From Armatimonadota bacterium (GTDB lineage: Bacteria; Sysuimicrobiota; Sysuimicrobiia; Sysuimicrobiales; Kaftiobacteriaceae): a DNA stretch of 64,000 nt. Positions within the stretch are counted from its first letter, which is position 1. Every line of letters starts with the position of its first letter. The notes beneath the pieces are model-generated. The model made no database searches. It saw only the letters and a list, made by a program, of their open reading frames with translations, and was not told the origin of the DNA. The stretch lies in the NCBI GenBank assembly GCA_031459765.1, contig JAVKHY010000003.1, positions 1 through 64,000 of the forward strand, read 5' to 3'. The position numbers and the translations under genes were made by a program. Below, piece after piece: positions 55,805 through 64,000 of the stretch.

Positions 55805-57259
55805 GTGAGCACCGACAGTCCGCGCCGGATGTGGGGCGGTCGCTTCGCCGAGCCGCTGGATCCGGAGCTGCTGGCTTTCACCTCCTCCTTTGGCGTCGAC
55901 CGCCGCCTGCTGCGGTGGGATGCGCTGGCCAGCATCGCCCATGCCGTGGGCCTGGGGGAGGCCGGCATCCTGCCCGCCGGCGAGGTCCAGGCGCTCGTCG
56001 ACGGACTGCGAAGCATCATTGCCGATTTCGATGCCGGGCGTCTGGAGATCGCCGGCGCGCACGAAGACGTCCACTCCTTCCTCGAGGCCACCCTCTATGA
56101 CCGGATCGGCGCGGCGGCGGGGCGGCTGCACACCGGACGCAGCCGCAACGACCAGGTGGCGACGGCGTTCCGCCTGGCCGTGAAGGAGGGCCTCCTGGCG
56201 CTCGTCGGCGACGTGCACGGGCTGCTTGCGACCACGGTCGACCGCGCGCAGGGCGCGGTCGACGACATCCTGCCCGCCTTCACGCACCTCCAGCACGCGC
56301 AACCGGTCCGGCTGGCCCACCACCTGCTGGCCTACTTCTGGATGCTGGATCGCGACGTGGACCGCCTGGCCGACGCCTTCCGGCGCACCGACGCCCTGCC
56401 CCTGGGCGCCGCCGCAATCGCCGGAGCGTCGTTCCCCCTCGACCGCCGGCGCACGGCCGAGCGGTTGGGGTTTGCCCGCCTCACCGAGAACAGCATCGAC
56501 GCCGTCGGAGACCGAGACTTCGCCGTCGAGGCGGCCGCCGCCGCGGCGCTGCTGTGCACCCACCTGTCGCGCTGGGCGGGCGAGCTGGTCCTGTGGGCCA
56601 CGGACGAGTTCGGGTTCCTGACGTTGTCCGACCGGGTGGCCGCCGGGAGCAGCATCATGCCCCAGAAGAAGAATCCCGATGCCGCGGAGGTGATCCGCGC
56701 CCGCGCCGGGCGCGTGCTGGGCGATCTCACCGTGCTGCTGGCGCTGCCGAAGGGGCTGCCCGCCGGGTACCACCTCGACCTGCAGGAGGACAAGCCGGCC
56801 GCCTTCGACGCCCTGGACACCGCCCGGGCCTGCACCGGGGCGCTACGCCGGTTCCTGACCGGCGTGCGCTTCCGTCCCGACCGGATGGCGGCGGCCGCGG
56901 CCCGGGGCTGGCCGACGGCCACCGAAGCGGCCGACTACCTGGTCCGTCGCGGCGTGCCGTTCCGCGAGGCGCACGCGTTGGTCGGTCGCCTGGTCCGTCG
57001 CGCCGAGGCCGCCGGCGTCCCTCTGTGGGAGATGCCGCTGGAGCTGTGGCGGGAGGTTTCGCCGTTGTTCGAGGCCGACGTGCTGGACGCGGTCACCCTG
57101 GAGGCCGCGGTCGAGTCCAAGGATGTCCCGGGAGGCACCGCCCGAGGGCGCGTGCTCGAGCAACTGGAGCGCGCCCGCGCGCGGGCGAAAGAGATCGAGG
57201 CCTGGATGACCGCCGCCGGGCGCGGCCTGGCCGCGGCGCAGACCCTGGCCCGAGCCTGA
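55805..57259 (+). CDS. argH: Argininosuccinate lyase
   Basis: 484-aa fumarase/aspartase-superfamily enzyme releasing arginine and fumarate. MWGGRFAEPLDPELLAFTSSF, HTGRSRNDQVATAFRLAV, THLQHAQPV with the catalytic His, and the signature GSSIMPQKKNPDAAEVIR (about 284-301). GTG start 9 bp after argG. Full length with a normal C-terminal domain. Confidence 0.97.
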   Translation: MSTDSPRRMWGGRFAEPLDPELLAFTSSFGVDRRLLRWDALASIAHAVGLGEAGILPAGEVQALVDGLRSIIADFDAGRLEIAGAHEDVHSFLEATLYDRIGAAAGRLHTGRSRNDQVATAFRLAVKEGLLALVGDVHGLLATTVDRAQGAVDDILPAFTHLQHAQPVRLAHHLLAYFWMLDRDVDRLADAFRRTDALPLGAAAIAGASFPLDRRRTAERLGFARLTENSIDAVGDRDFAVEAAAAAALLCTHLSRWAGELVLWATDEFGFLTLSDRVAAGSSIMPQKKNPDAAEVIRARAGRVLGDLTVLLALPKGLPAGYHLDLQEDKPAAFDALDTARACTGALRRFLTGVRFRPDRMAAAAARGWPTATEAADYLVRRGVPFREAHALVGRLVRRAEAAGVPLWEMPLELWREVSPLFEADVLDAVTLEAAVESKDVPGGTARGRVLEQLERARARAKEIEAWMTAAGRGLAAAQTLARA

Positions 57260-57264
57260 CGACG

Positions 57265-57735
57265 ATGGCCGCCCCTCCGGCCTCGGAACGCAGCCGGATC
57301 ATCCGCCGGATCCTGCGGGAGGAAGCCGTTGCCACCCAGCTGGACCTGGTGCGGGCGCTGCGGCGCCGCGGCATCGTCGTCACCCAGGCCACGGTGAGCC
57401 GCGACATCAGACGGCTGGGGCTGGTCAAGGTGCCCGGCCCCCACGGTCCCCGCTACGCCCTCGCCGTCGAGCCTCCGCGGCCCGTGGGTCCGCAGCGGTT
57501 CGGCGCGGTGATGGAAGAGTTTGCCCGCGAGGTGATCGTGGCCTGCGGCCTCGTGCTCGTGAAGACCGTGCCGGGAGGCGCGGCGCCGGTCGCCCAGGCC
57601 ATTGACGATATCCACTGGCCGGATGTGGCCGGGACGCTGGCCGGCGAGGATACCATCATCGTCGTGCCGCGCCGTCAACGCCTGGCCGGAACCGTGGCCC
57701 GCCGGCTGCGCGGATGGCTGCCTTCGTCGCCCTGA
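57265..57735 (+). CDS. argR: Arginine repressor ArgR
   Basis: 156-aa regulator that binds ARG boxes as a hexamer with arginine. The N-terminal winged helix carries RRRGIVVTQATVSRDIRRLGLVKVP. The C-terminal oligomerisation and arginine-binding domain has TVPGGAAPVAQAIDDIHWPDVAGTLAGEDTIIVV. ATG 57265 is 5 bp after argH, so the repressor is made from the operon it controls through the operator at 50096-50134. Possible negative autoregulation. Confidence 0.96.
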   Translation: MAAPPASERSRIIRRILREEAVATQLDLVRALRRRGIVVTQATVSRDIRRLGLVKVPGPHGPRYALAVEPPRPVGPQRFGAVMEEFAREVIVACGLVLVKTVPGGAAPVAQAIDDIHWPDVAGTLAGEDTIIVVPRRQRLAGTVARRLRGWLPSSP

Positions 57736-57774
57736 GCCCGGGTCGCCACCCGGCGGCCCCCCCGCCCTTCGGGG

Positions 57775-57780
57775 TATAAT
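57775..57780 (+). promoter_or_regulatory. -10 element upstream of pgpH
   Basis: Perfect TATAAT 12 bp before the pgpH ATG, without a recognisable -35. Initiation near 57787 would give a leader of about six bases and cut off the AGGA at 57785-57788, so pgpH may be nearly leaderless or served by another promoter. Confidence 0.5.
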
Positions 57781-57792
57781 GGTCAGGACCGC

Positions 57793-59883
57793 ATGAGCGA
57801 CGCACGAGCGAAGTGGATCGCTTCGTCGTGGTCGCGTCGGCTGCTGATCGGCGCCGGCACGTTCTTCGCGCTCACGCTCCTGACAGGGGTCCAGTACCTG
57901 TGGCCCCGGTCCGACCTTGTCGCCGGTCAGGTCAGCCCCCGCGACATCGAGGCGCCCCGCACCGTCGACTACATCGACCGCGCGGCCACCGAGGCGCTGC
58001 GCCGGCGGGCCGCGCAGAACAGCCAGCCCGTCTACGCCCAATCCCCCGAGATCAACGCCCGAGCCCAGCAGACTGTGGCCCGGACCTTCGCCGCGATCCT
58101 GCGGGCGCGCGCCGAGGCCGGGGCGGACCTCCCCGCCGGGGCGGCGCTCCTCAGGCGGGAGGCGCCGGTACGGCTGGATGAACCGGCGGTGATGGCCGCC
58201 CTGACCCTGGACCCTGCGCAGTTGACCCTGGCCCGGGACGCCGCCGCCGCAGTCGTGGAGCGGACGATGGCCCGGGGCATCCGCTCCGGAGAGCTGCCGC
58301 GGGCGCAGGCGGAGGCCCGGGTTCACCTGCGGTCGCTGCCCGTGGCCGGCCGCGCCCTGACCCTGGCCAGCGCCGTGGTGACCTCCGCCCTGCAGCCCAA
58401 CCTCGTCGTGGACCAGACCGCGACCCAGCTGGCCCGCCGGCGGGCGATGGAGGCGGTGGAGCCGGTGCGGACCCGCATCCTGCGCGGGGAGATCATCGTC
58501 CGGCGCGGCGAGGTCGTCACCGAAGCGCACCTGGAGAAGCTGGCGGCCGAGGGTCTGGCGTCGCAGCCCTTCTCCTGGCTGCGCCTGCTCGGCACGGCCT
58601 CGGCCGTGCTGCTGTTGCTGCTGGTGAGCTACGCCTACATGCGGCAGTACCAGCCCGAGATCTGGTCCGAGGATCGCCTGCTGCTGGTCTGGAGCCTCGG
58701 AGTTGTCCTCACCGTAGCCATGGCCCGTATCATGGTGACGCGCTTCAACCCCTACCTGCTGCCCTCGGCGGCCGGCACGATGCTGATCGCCGTGCTGTTG
58801 CGGCCGCGCCTGGCTCTGTACACCGCGGCGCTGTTGAGTCTCCTGGCGGCGATGACTGCGGGAGGGGATGTGCGCCTCGGCCTGGTGACCTTCATCGGCG
58901 CGACCGTCGGCGTCTACGCCATCAAGCGCATCAGCCACCGCACGGACCTGGTAGTGGCCGGATTGCGCGTGGGCGTGGCCAACGCCCTGATTGTCGGCGC
59001 CGTGGGTCTGGCCGACCAGCTGCCGGTGTTCCCGCACCTGCTCCGGGACGCGGCCTACGGGCTGGGCAGCGGCGTGCTGGTGGGCATGATCGCCATCGGC
59101 GCGTTGCCCTATCTAGAGAACCTCTTCGGGCTGGTCACGCCGATCAAGCTTCTGGAGCTGAGCAATCCGGGCCACCCGCTGCTGCGGCGCCTGCAGCTGG
59201 AGGCTCCGGGCACCTACCACCACAGCATCATGGTGGCCAACCTGGCCGAGGCCGCGGCGGAGGCCGTGGGCGCGGACAGCCTGCTGGTGCGCGTCGGCAC
59301 CTACTACCACGACATCGGCAAGATCCGGCGCCCCGCCTTCTTCGTGGAGAACCAGGTGGGGATCGAGAACCCCCACGACCGGATGGCCCCGTCGCTGTCG
59401 GCGCTCACGGTGCTCGCCCACGTCCGCGACGGGCTGGAGTACGCCCGGGAGGCGAAGCTTCCCGCGCCGGTGGCGGCCTTCATCCCCGAACACCACGGGA
59501 CGAGCCTGATCACCTACTTCTATCACCAGGCCAGAGAACGCGGCCCGGCGGAGGAGGAGGCCTTTCGCTACGAGGGCCCCAGGCCGCAGAGCCGCGAAAC
59601 GGCGATCGTCATGCTGGCCGACGCCGTGGAAGGTGCCGCCCGGGCGCTGCCCCGGCCGACCCCCGACCGCATCGCCCAGGTCGTCCGCCGGATCATCCGC
59701 GAGAAGCTGGAAGACGGCCAGCTGGACGAGTGCGATCTGACCTTCCGCGACCTCGACCGCATCGCCGAAGTGTTCACGCGCCTGCTGGCCAGCATGTACC
59801 ACCCGCGCGTCGAGTACCCCGAACTGGAGCGCGACCTATCCTCCCGCCGCACGGCGAGGTCCGCGGCCGCCCGCCAGGCGTGA
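57793..59883 (+). CDS. pgpH: 7TM-HD family phosphodiesterase, probably cyclic-di-AMP (PgpH)
   Basis: 696-aa membrane enzyme. A first membrane helix (LLIGAGTFFALTLLTGVQYLW) is followed by an extracytoplasmic 7TMR-HDED domain (about 45-265; VSPRDIEAPRTVDY...RRGEVVTEAHLEKLAAEGL). Seven membrane helices occupy about 270-455. The cytoplasmic HD domain (about 470-660) has APGTYHHSIMVANLAEAA, YYHDIGKIRRPAFF, IPEHHGTSLITYFYHQA and VMLADAVEGAAR. In Firmicutes this family degrades c-di-AMP. Followed directly by ybeY, a conserved pair. Confidence 0.94.
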   Translation: MSDARAKWIASSWSRRLLIGAGTFFALTLLTGVQYLWPRSDLVAGQVSPRDIEAPRTVDYIDRAATEALRRRAAQNSQPVYAQSPEINARAQQTVARTFAAILRARAEAGADLPAGAALLRREAPVRLDEPAVMAALTLDPAQLTLARDAAAAVVERTMARGIRSGELPRAQAEARVHLRSLPVAGRALTLASAVVTSALQPNLVVDQTATQLARRRAMEAVEPVRTRILRGEIIVRRGEVVTEAHLEKLAAEGLASQPFSWLRLLGTASAVLLLLLVSYAYMRQYQPEIWSEDRLLLVWSLGVVLTVAMARIMVTRFNPYLLPSAAGTMLIAVLLRPRLALYTAALLSLLAAMTAGGDVRLGLVTFIGATVGVYAIKRISHRTDLVVAGLRVGVANALIVGAVGLADQLPVFPHLLRDAAYGLGSGVLVGMIAIGALPYLENLFGLVTPIKLLELSNPGHPLLRRLQLEAPGTYHHSIMVANLAEAAAEAVGADSLLVRVGTYYHDIGKIRRPAFFVENQVGIENPHDRMAPSLSALTVLAHVRDGLEYAREAKLPAPVAAFIPEHHGTSLITYFYHQARERGPAEEEAFRYEGPRPQSRETAIVMLADAVEGAARALPRPTPDRIAQVVRRIIREKLEDGQLDECDLTFRDLDRIAEVFTRLLASMYHPRVEYPELERDLSSRRTARSAAARQA

Positions 59884-60320
59884 GGGTGTCGGTGGTGGTG
59901 GAGGTCCGTCCTCCCGGGATCCGTATCGACCGGCTGCGTCGCCTCGTCCGGCACGTGCTGCGCCGGGAGCAGTCGCGGCGTGAGCCTGCGGCTCGCGCCG
60001 CCACAGTGACTGTGGCGCTGGTATCCGACGGGACGATCCGTCGCCTCAATCGAAGGTTTCTTGGGAAGAACCGCGCGACCGACGTCCTGGCTTTTCCGGG
60101 AGACCCACCGCACCTCGGCGACGTCGTGATCTCCGTTCCCCGGGCTCGAATGCAGGCGCGCAGGGCGGGCCACGCTCCCGCCGTCGAGGTTGCCCTGCTG
60201 GCGGCGCACGGGACGCTGCACCTGCTCGGGTATGACGATCGCTCGCCCCGTCAGCGGGGCAACATGTGGCGCAGGCAGGTCAGGCTGCTCGGCGAACTGG
60301 GTATGCGGGTGCGGCGATGA
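59880..60320 (+). CDS. ybeY: Endoribonuclease YbeY, with a changed metal ligand
   Basis: 146-aa metalloprotein for 16S rRNA 3' maturation and ribosome quality control. NRRFLGKNRATDVLAFP and the C-terminal HGTLHLLGYDD motif identify it. His110 and His114 are present, but the position that is usually the third metal His in HGxLHLxGYDH is Asp120. Start GTG 59880 forms a GTGA overlap with pgpH; GTG 59886 is possible. No good Shine-Dalgarno. Overlaps dgkA by 4 bp. Confidence 0.92.
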   Translation: MRVSVVVEVRPPGIRIDRLRRLVRHVLRREQSRREPAARAATVTVALVSDGTIRRLNRRFLGKNRATDVLAFPGDPPHLGDVVISVPRARMQARRAGHAPAVEVALLAAHGTLHLLGYDDRSPRQRGNMWRRQVRLLGELGMRVRR

Positions 60321-60838
60321 GGGAACGGCCGGCCGGGCTGTGGGCGGGGCTGAGGGAGGCCTTCCGCTACGCGGCGAGCGGGCTGCACTATGCGGTGCGC
60401 ACGCAGCGGACGTTCCGCATCCAGCTCCTGTGCGCCGCCCTGATCGCGCTCCTCACCTTCTGGTTGCGTCCCGGGCCGCTGGGGACCGCGTTGGTGGCCC
60501 TGGCCCTCTTCGGGGTCCTGGCCAGCGAACTCATGAACACCGGCGTGGAGGCCATCGTGGATCTGCTGGTGGAGCGCAACCACCACGAACTGGCGCGGCG
60601 GGCCAAGGATATTGCCGCCGCCGCCGTGGTCACGGCGGTGGTGGGGGCCGTCATCGCCGGCGCGCTGGTCCTGGGTCCGCCGCTGGCCGCGCGGCTGGGG
60701 GTCAGCCCGCGGGGGGCCCAGATTCTGGCCTGGGGCGGGGTCCTCCTGGTGGTGGCGGCCGGTACAGGGGCCGTGCTGGGGCTGCTGCGCCGGCCCGTCC
60801 CGGACGAAGACGGAGGACCGGGGCGACGGACGTCGTAA
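60317..60838 (+). CDS. dgkA: Diacylglycerol/undecaprenol kinase family protein with extra C-terminal helix
   Basis: 173-aa integral membrane lipid kinase. The three-helix DgkA core covers about 1-130: [23 protein letters not shown], then the active-site helix [35 protein letters not shown] with its conserved Glu and Asn. A further hydrophobic segment ([22 protein letters not shown]) extends it by about 50 residues beyond the usual ~120. In Gram-positive-like genomes this family recycles undecaprenol for cell-wall synthesis. ATGA overlap with ybeY. Confidence 0.9.
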   Translation: MRERPAGLWAGLREAFRYAASGLHYAVRTQRTFRIQLLCAALIALLTFWLRPGPLGTALVALALFGVLASELMNTGVEAIVDLLVERNHHELARRAKDIAAAAVVTAVVGAVIAGALVLGPPLAARLGVSPRGAQILAWGGVLLVVAAGTGAVLGLLRRPVPDEDGGPGRRTS

Positions 60839-60851
60839 AGGGTGGCGCGCC

Positions 60852-61610
60852 ATGGCCGGAGGCCGCGACGGGAAGCCAATCATCATCCTGGAGGACGTGC
60901 ACAAGTGGTTCGGCCGCCTGCACGTCCTGCGCGGCATCAGCCTGCAGGTGAACGCCGGGGAGGTCGTCGTCATCGCCGGGCCCTCCGGGTCGGGCAAGTC
61001 GACGATGATCCGCTGCATCAACCGCCTGGAAACCCATCAGCGGGGGCGGATCATCGTGGACAACATCGAACTCACCGACGATGTGCGCAACATCGACGCT
61101 GTCCGCAGCGAGGTGGGGATGGTCTTCCAGTCCTTCAACCTCTTTCCGCACCTCACCGCACTGCAGAACATCACCCTGGCGCCGATCAAGGTCCGCCGGT
61201 GGCCGCGGGAGCGCGCCGAGCGCGTGGCCATGGAACTGCTGGAGCGGGTGGGCATGCCGGACAAGGCGCACAGTTACCCGGGACAGCTCTCCGGGGGACA
61301 GCAGCAGCGCGTGGCCATTGCCCGGGCCCTGGCCATGCAGCCGAAGATCATGCTGTTCGACGAACCCACCTCGGCCTTGGATCCGGAGATGATTCAGGAA
61401 GTGCTCGATGTGATGCGCGGGCTGGCCCGGGAGGCGGGGATGACGATGCTCGTCGTGACCCACGAGATGGGCTTCGCCCGCGAGGTGGCCGACCGCATCA
61501 TCTTCATGGACGAAGGGGTAATCGTGGAGGAGGGCGTCCCCGAGCACTTCTTCGCCAACCCTACCCACCCGCGGACGAAACTGTTCCTGTCCAAGATCCT
61601 GCACCAGTGA
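60852..61610 (+). CDS. Polar amino acid ABC transporter ATP-binding protein (GlnQ/HisP type)
   Basis: 252-aa ATPase. Walker [20 protein letters not shown]-loop [22 protein letters not shown], signature [16 protein letters not shown], Walker [16 protein letters not shown], switch His in [12 protein letters not shown]. Typical C-terminus [23 protein letters not shown]. No permease or binding protein is adjacent; the only polar amino acid system in the window (25051-26768) lacks an ATPase, so this may be its partner. ATG 60852, 13 bp after dgkA, lacks a clear Shine-Dalgarno. Confidence 0.93.
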   Translation: MAGGRDGKPIIILEDVHKWFGRLHVLRGISLQVNAGEVVVIAGPSGSGKSTMIRCINRLETHQRGRIIVDNIELTDDVRNIDAVRSEVGMVFQSFNLFPHLTALQNITLAPIKVRRWPRERAERVAMELLERVGMPDKAHSYPGQLSGGQQQRVAIARALAMQPKIMLFDEPTSALDPEMIQEVLDVMRGLAREAGMTMLVVTHEMGFAREVADRIIFMDEGVIVEEGVPEHFFANPTHPRTKLFLSKILHQ

Positions 61611-61643
61611 CGCCGCCCGGCGGTATGCCGCCGCGGTGCGTGG

Positions 61644-61649
61644 TATAAT
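61644..61649 (+). promoter_or_regulatory. -10 element upstream of corC
   Basis: Perfect TATAAT in the 82-bp gap after the ABC ATPase gene; initiation near 61656, about 37 nt before the TTG start of the next gene. No clear -35. Confidence 0.5.
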
Positions 61650-61692
61650 AACCACGCGTTGCCTGCTCCATGAAAGGGTGAGAAGTCCTCCG

Positions 61693-62973
61693 TTGGACGC
61701 TTCGGGCAGTTCGCTGGACTACATCGTCCTGGTCCTGCTGCTGATACTGTCGGCCTTCTTCTCGGGGTCCGAGACGGCGCTGCTGGCCGCGAACAAACTC
61801 CGGCTCCGTCAACTGGATGAAAGCGGGAACCGGCGCGCCGGTCTCGTCCGCCGGCTCCTGGCGGAACCGGGCCGGGTGGTCACGGCGCTGCTGGTGGGGA
61901 ACAACATCGTCAACGTGGCCCTGACCGTCTTCGCCACGGCGCTGCTCGTCCACCTGTGGGGCCCGCAGCGCGGGACGCTCTACGCCCTGGTGGGCCTGAC
62001 GCTGGTGCTGCTGGTGGCGGGCGAGATCACGCCCAAGAGCATCGCCGCCAAGTACGCCGACCGCCTGGCCCTGTGGGTCTCCCGCCCGGTCGCCTGGCTC
62101 ACCGTCATCCTGGGGCCGGTGATCCGGGTCCTCTCCCTGCTCAGCAACCTCCTGATGCGCCCGCTGGGCGGACGGGTGGATCTGGACTCCCCGCTGGTCA
62201 CCGAAGAGGAGATCCGTCTGCTGGTCAAAGTCGGGGAGGAGGAGGGGGTGATCCAGGAAGAGGAGCGGGAGATGATCACCTCCATCTTCGAGTTCGGCGA
62301 CACCGTGGCGCGGGAGGTGATGGTGCCGCGCATCGACATGGTCTGCGTCGCCGATACGGATACCGTCCTGGACGCCCTGCGGGTGATCCGCGAGACCGCC
62401 CACTCGCGGCTTCCCGTGTACCACGGGACGATCGATCAGATCGTGGGCGTCGTCCACGTCAAGGACCTCCTGCCCTACGTGCAGGACGGCCGCGGGCAGA
62501 CCCCGGTCAAGGAGGCGTCACGGCCCGCCTACTTCGTCCCGGAGAGCACCCGGCTGGACAACCTCTTCCGGGAGATGCGCCGGCGCAAGGTGCACCTGGC
62601 CATCGTCGTGGACGAGTACGGCGGCACGGCCGGGCTGGTCACCATCGAGGACCTGCTGGAGGAGATCGTCGGTCCGATCCTGGACGAGTACGACGTCGAG
62701 GAGAAGCTCGTCGAGCCGGTCACCGACGGCGTGGCTCTGGTGGACGGGCGGGTGAGTCTGGAGGAGGTCAACGAGCACCTGAATCTGGACCTGCCGGTCG
62801 GCGAGGTGGACACCATCGGCGGGTTTGTCTACTCCCTGCTCGGGCACGTCCCGGCGCAGGGGGAGAGCGTGACCTACGACGGCGTCGAGCTGGTGGTGGA
62901 GCGCCTGGAGGGTCACCGTATCGCCCGGGTCCGGGTCATCAGGCGGACGCCGACCGAGCCGCTGCGCTCCTGA
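61693..62973 (+). CDS. CNNM/CBS-domain (HlyC/CorC family) membrane protein
   Basis: 426-aa probable magnesium/cobalt transport or efflux protein, often mislabelled haemolysin. Membrane CNNM domain at about 1-190 (YIVLVLLLILSAFFSGSETALLAANKLRL). A CBS pair follows at about 205-335 (VMVPRIDMVCV, SRLPVYHGTIDQIVGVVHVKDLL, VVDEYGGTAGLVTIEDLLEEIVG). A C-terminal CorC_HlyC domain ends it (DTIGGFVYSLLGHVP). Start is uncertain: TTG 61693 has GGTGA-type pairing about 10 nt upstream; GTG 61678 is an alternative. Confidence 0.92.
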   Translation: MDASGSSLDYIVLVLLLILSAFFSGSETALLAANKLRLRQLDESGNRRAGLVRRLLAEPGRVVTALLVGNNIVNVALTVFATALLVHLWGPQRGTLYALVGLTLVLLVAGEITPKSIAAKYADRLALWVSRPVAWLTVILGPVIRVLSLLSNLLMRPLGGRVDLDSPLVTEEEIRLLVKVGEEEGVIQEEEREMITSIFEFGDTVAREVMVPRIDMVCVADTDTVLDALRVIRETAHSRLPVYHGTIDQIVGVVHVKDLLPYVQDGRGQTPVKEASRPAYFVPESTRLDNLFREMRRRKVHLAIVVDEYGGTAGLVTIEDLLEEIVGPILDEYDVEEKLVEPVTDGVALVDGRVSLEEVNEHLNLDLPVGEVDTIGGFVYSLLGHVPAQGESVTYDGVELVVERLEGHRIARVRVIRRTPTEPLRS

Positions 62974-63605
62974 TGCGCGCACGGCTGCAACGGTACTTCA
63001 TCGCCGGCCTGATCGTCTTTCTTCCCATCGCCGTCACCTTCAGCATCATCGCCTGGCTCTTCGCCGTGGTGGACGGGTTGCTGGGCCGGCTGCTGCCCCC
63101 GTTGATCGGGCACCAGATTCCGGGCCTGGGCCTGGTGACGTCGATCGTCGTCATCTTCGTCATCGGCGCCATGGCCACCAACGTCTTCGGTCGGCGGATC
63201 GTGGCCTTTTTCGACCGGCTCATGCTGCGTCTGCCGCTGGCCCGCAGCATCTACTCGGCGACGAAATCCATCAGCGACACCATCTTCCTCCAGCGGCGGG
63301 CCGCCTTCCAGCGCGCGGTCCTGGTGGAGTGGCCGCGTCCGGGAATGTTCACCATCGGGTTCGTCACCGGGGAGATCCGCGGGCTGCCGGGTCCCACGCA
63401 GCGCGGCTTTAACGTCTTTGTGGTCACCACGCCGAATCCGACTACCGGATTCCTGGTGTTCGTGCCGGAGACCGAGGTGACGCCGCTGGAGATGAGCGTG
63501 GAAGACGCCCTCAAGATCGTCATCTCCGGGGGGATCGTCTCGCCGGCCCTGATGCCCCGGATCGGGGGGGCCTCGGGATCCCCGACGGTGCGGGAGGGCG
63601 TCTGA
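62973..63605 (+). CDS. DUF502 family membrane protein
   Basis: 210 aa with two membrane helices (YFIAGLIVFLPIAVTFSIIAWLF and LGLVTSIVVIFVIGAMATNVFG). A soluble conserved part has ARSIYSATKSISDTI, VEWPRPGMFTIGFVTGE and VFVPETEVTPLEMSVEDALKIVISGG. This matches the DUF502 family, of unknown function. ATG shares one base with the stop of the CorC-type gene, and its own stop shares one base with the cdd start, so the three are translationally coupled. Confidence 0.9.
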   Translation: MRARLQRYFIAGLIVFLPIAVTFSIIAWLFAVVDGLLGRLLPPLIGHQIPGLGLVTSIVVIFVIGAMATNVFGRRIVAFFDRLMLRLPLARSIYSATKSISDTIFLQRRAAFQRAVLVEWPRPGMFTIGFVTGEIRGLPGPTQRGFNVFVVTTPNPTTGFLVFVPETEVTPLEMSVEDALKIVISGGIVSPALMPRIGGASGSPTVREGV

Positions 63606-64000
63606 TGCGCGTCCGCAGGCGGCGGCCCCGTCCCGCCCGCCGCCCGCCGTCCCCCCACGATGCCGCCCTGGTCCGGGCGGCGGCCGAGGCGCGCCGACGC
63701 GCCTATGCCCCGTACTCCCGGTTCAGAGTCGGGGCGGCGGTGCGGACCGCCGACGGAGCCGTGTACACCGGCGCAAACATCGAGAACGCTTCCTACCCCC
63801 TTGCCCACTGCGCCGAGCGGGTGGCCATCCACAAGGCCGTCTCCGAAGGGCACCGCCGCATTGACACGGTGGCCGTGGTCGCCGACGGCCCGGAGCCGGC
63901 GATGCCCTGCGGCGCCTGCCGGCAGGTGATGGCCGAGTTCGGCGTGCGCCGGATCGTCGTGGCCACGCCGGCGGGGGTCGTCCGGGTGCGCACCCTCCGC
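63605..64000 (+). CDS. cdd: Cytidine deaminase, 3' end outside window
   Basis: Zinc hydrolase of pyrimidine salvage (cytidine to uridine). The window holds 132 codons. YAPYSRFRVGAAVRTADG and TGANIENASYPLAHCAERVAIHKAV carry the substrate site and the catalytic HCAE (Cys ligand and proton-shuttle Glu). PCGACRQVMAEF supplies the two other zinc cysteines. An Arg/Pro-rich N-terminal extension of about 20 residues is unusual, but the ATG overlap with the upstream stop (TGATG) supports this start. Confidence 0.93.
   Translation, partial: MRVRRRRPRPARRPPSPHDAALVRAAAEARRRAYAPYSRFRVGAAVRTADGAVYTGANIENASYPLAHCAERVAIHKAVSEGHRRIDTVAVVADGPEPAMPCGACRQVMAEFGVRRIVVATPAGVVRVRTLR

Overview
The window is 64 kb of very GC-rich, gene-dense bacterial chromosome with no plasmid, phage, IS or CRISPR signature. 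The gene contexts recall Firmicutes and their deep-branching high-GC relatives: dnaG-rpoD, hrcA-dnaJ-prmA-rsmE behind a CIRCE operator, pgpH-ybeY-dgkA-corC-cdd, holA next to rpsT, and a T-box before thrS. Some exported proteins carry cleavable signal peptides without a lipobox and one looks LolA-like, so a two-membrane envelope is possible. The phylum cannot be fixed from the sequence alone. Annotation confidence is high for about fifty housekeeping and transport genes and low for a handful of unknowns.

Layout. 1-6.3 kb: 3' part of an EF-G-like GTPase, primase (dnaG), primary sigma factor (rpoD), and S-adenosylhomocysteine hydrolase (ahcY) behind a compact structured leader. 6.3-16.9 kb: mixed metabolism, with ComF, an amine dehydrogenase-like protein, a secreted subtilisin, carbamate kinase plus aminotransferase, a lipoprotein, a Zn alcohol dehydrogenase, a secreted LolA-like protein, a nitroreductase, RlmD and PlsC. 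16.9-21.3 kb: lytic transglycosylase, an unknown 400-aa protein and a D-2-hydroxyacid dehydrogenase. 21.4-33.7 kb: three ABC uptake systems (dipeptide-type without ATPases, polar amino acid, carbohydrate), with a Cys-rich mini-protein, tRNA-Val(GAC) and a ring-cleaving-dioxygenase-like VOC protein between them. The carbohydrate system is one operon with its own ATPase and an intracellular GH63-like glycosidase. 33.7-41.7 kb: dtd, T-box-thrS, comEC, holA, rpsT, murJ. 41.7-45.6 kb: the HrcA heat-shock operon without grpE or dnaK. 45.6-57.7 kb: carAB followed by argC-J-B-D-G-H-R. 57.8-64 kb: pgpH, ybeY, dgkA, an amino acid ABC ATPase, corC, a DUF502 protein and cytidine deaminase (cut by the window end).

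The most coherent regulatory story is arginine biosynthesis. The argC promoter is covered by two ARG-box-like 18-mers exactly 3 bp apart, and argR is the last gene of the same operon. The adjacent carAB has its own promoter, a short SD-led ORF with three Arg codons among 13, and an intrinsic terminator whose T-run ends one base before the carA start codon, so all carA transcription must read through it. Ornithine carbamoyltransferase (argF) is not in the cluster. Other readable cis-elements are CIRCE (hrcA), the T-box (thrS), hairpins between binding-protein and permease genes, a hairpin before dnaG, and a possible pseudoknot before ahcY.
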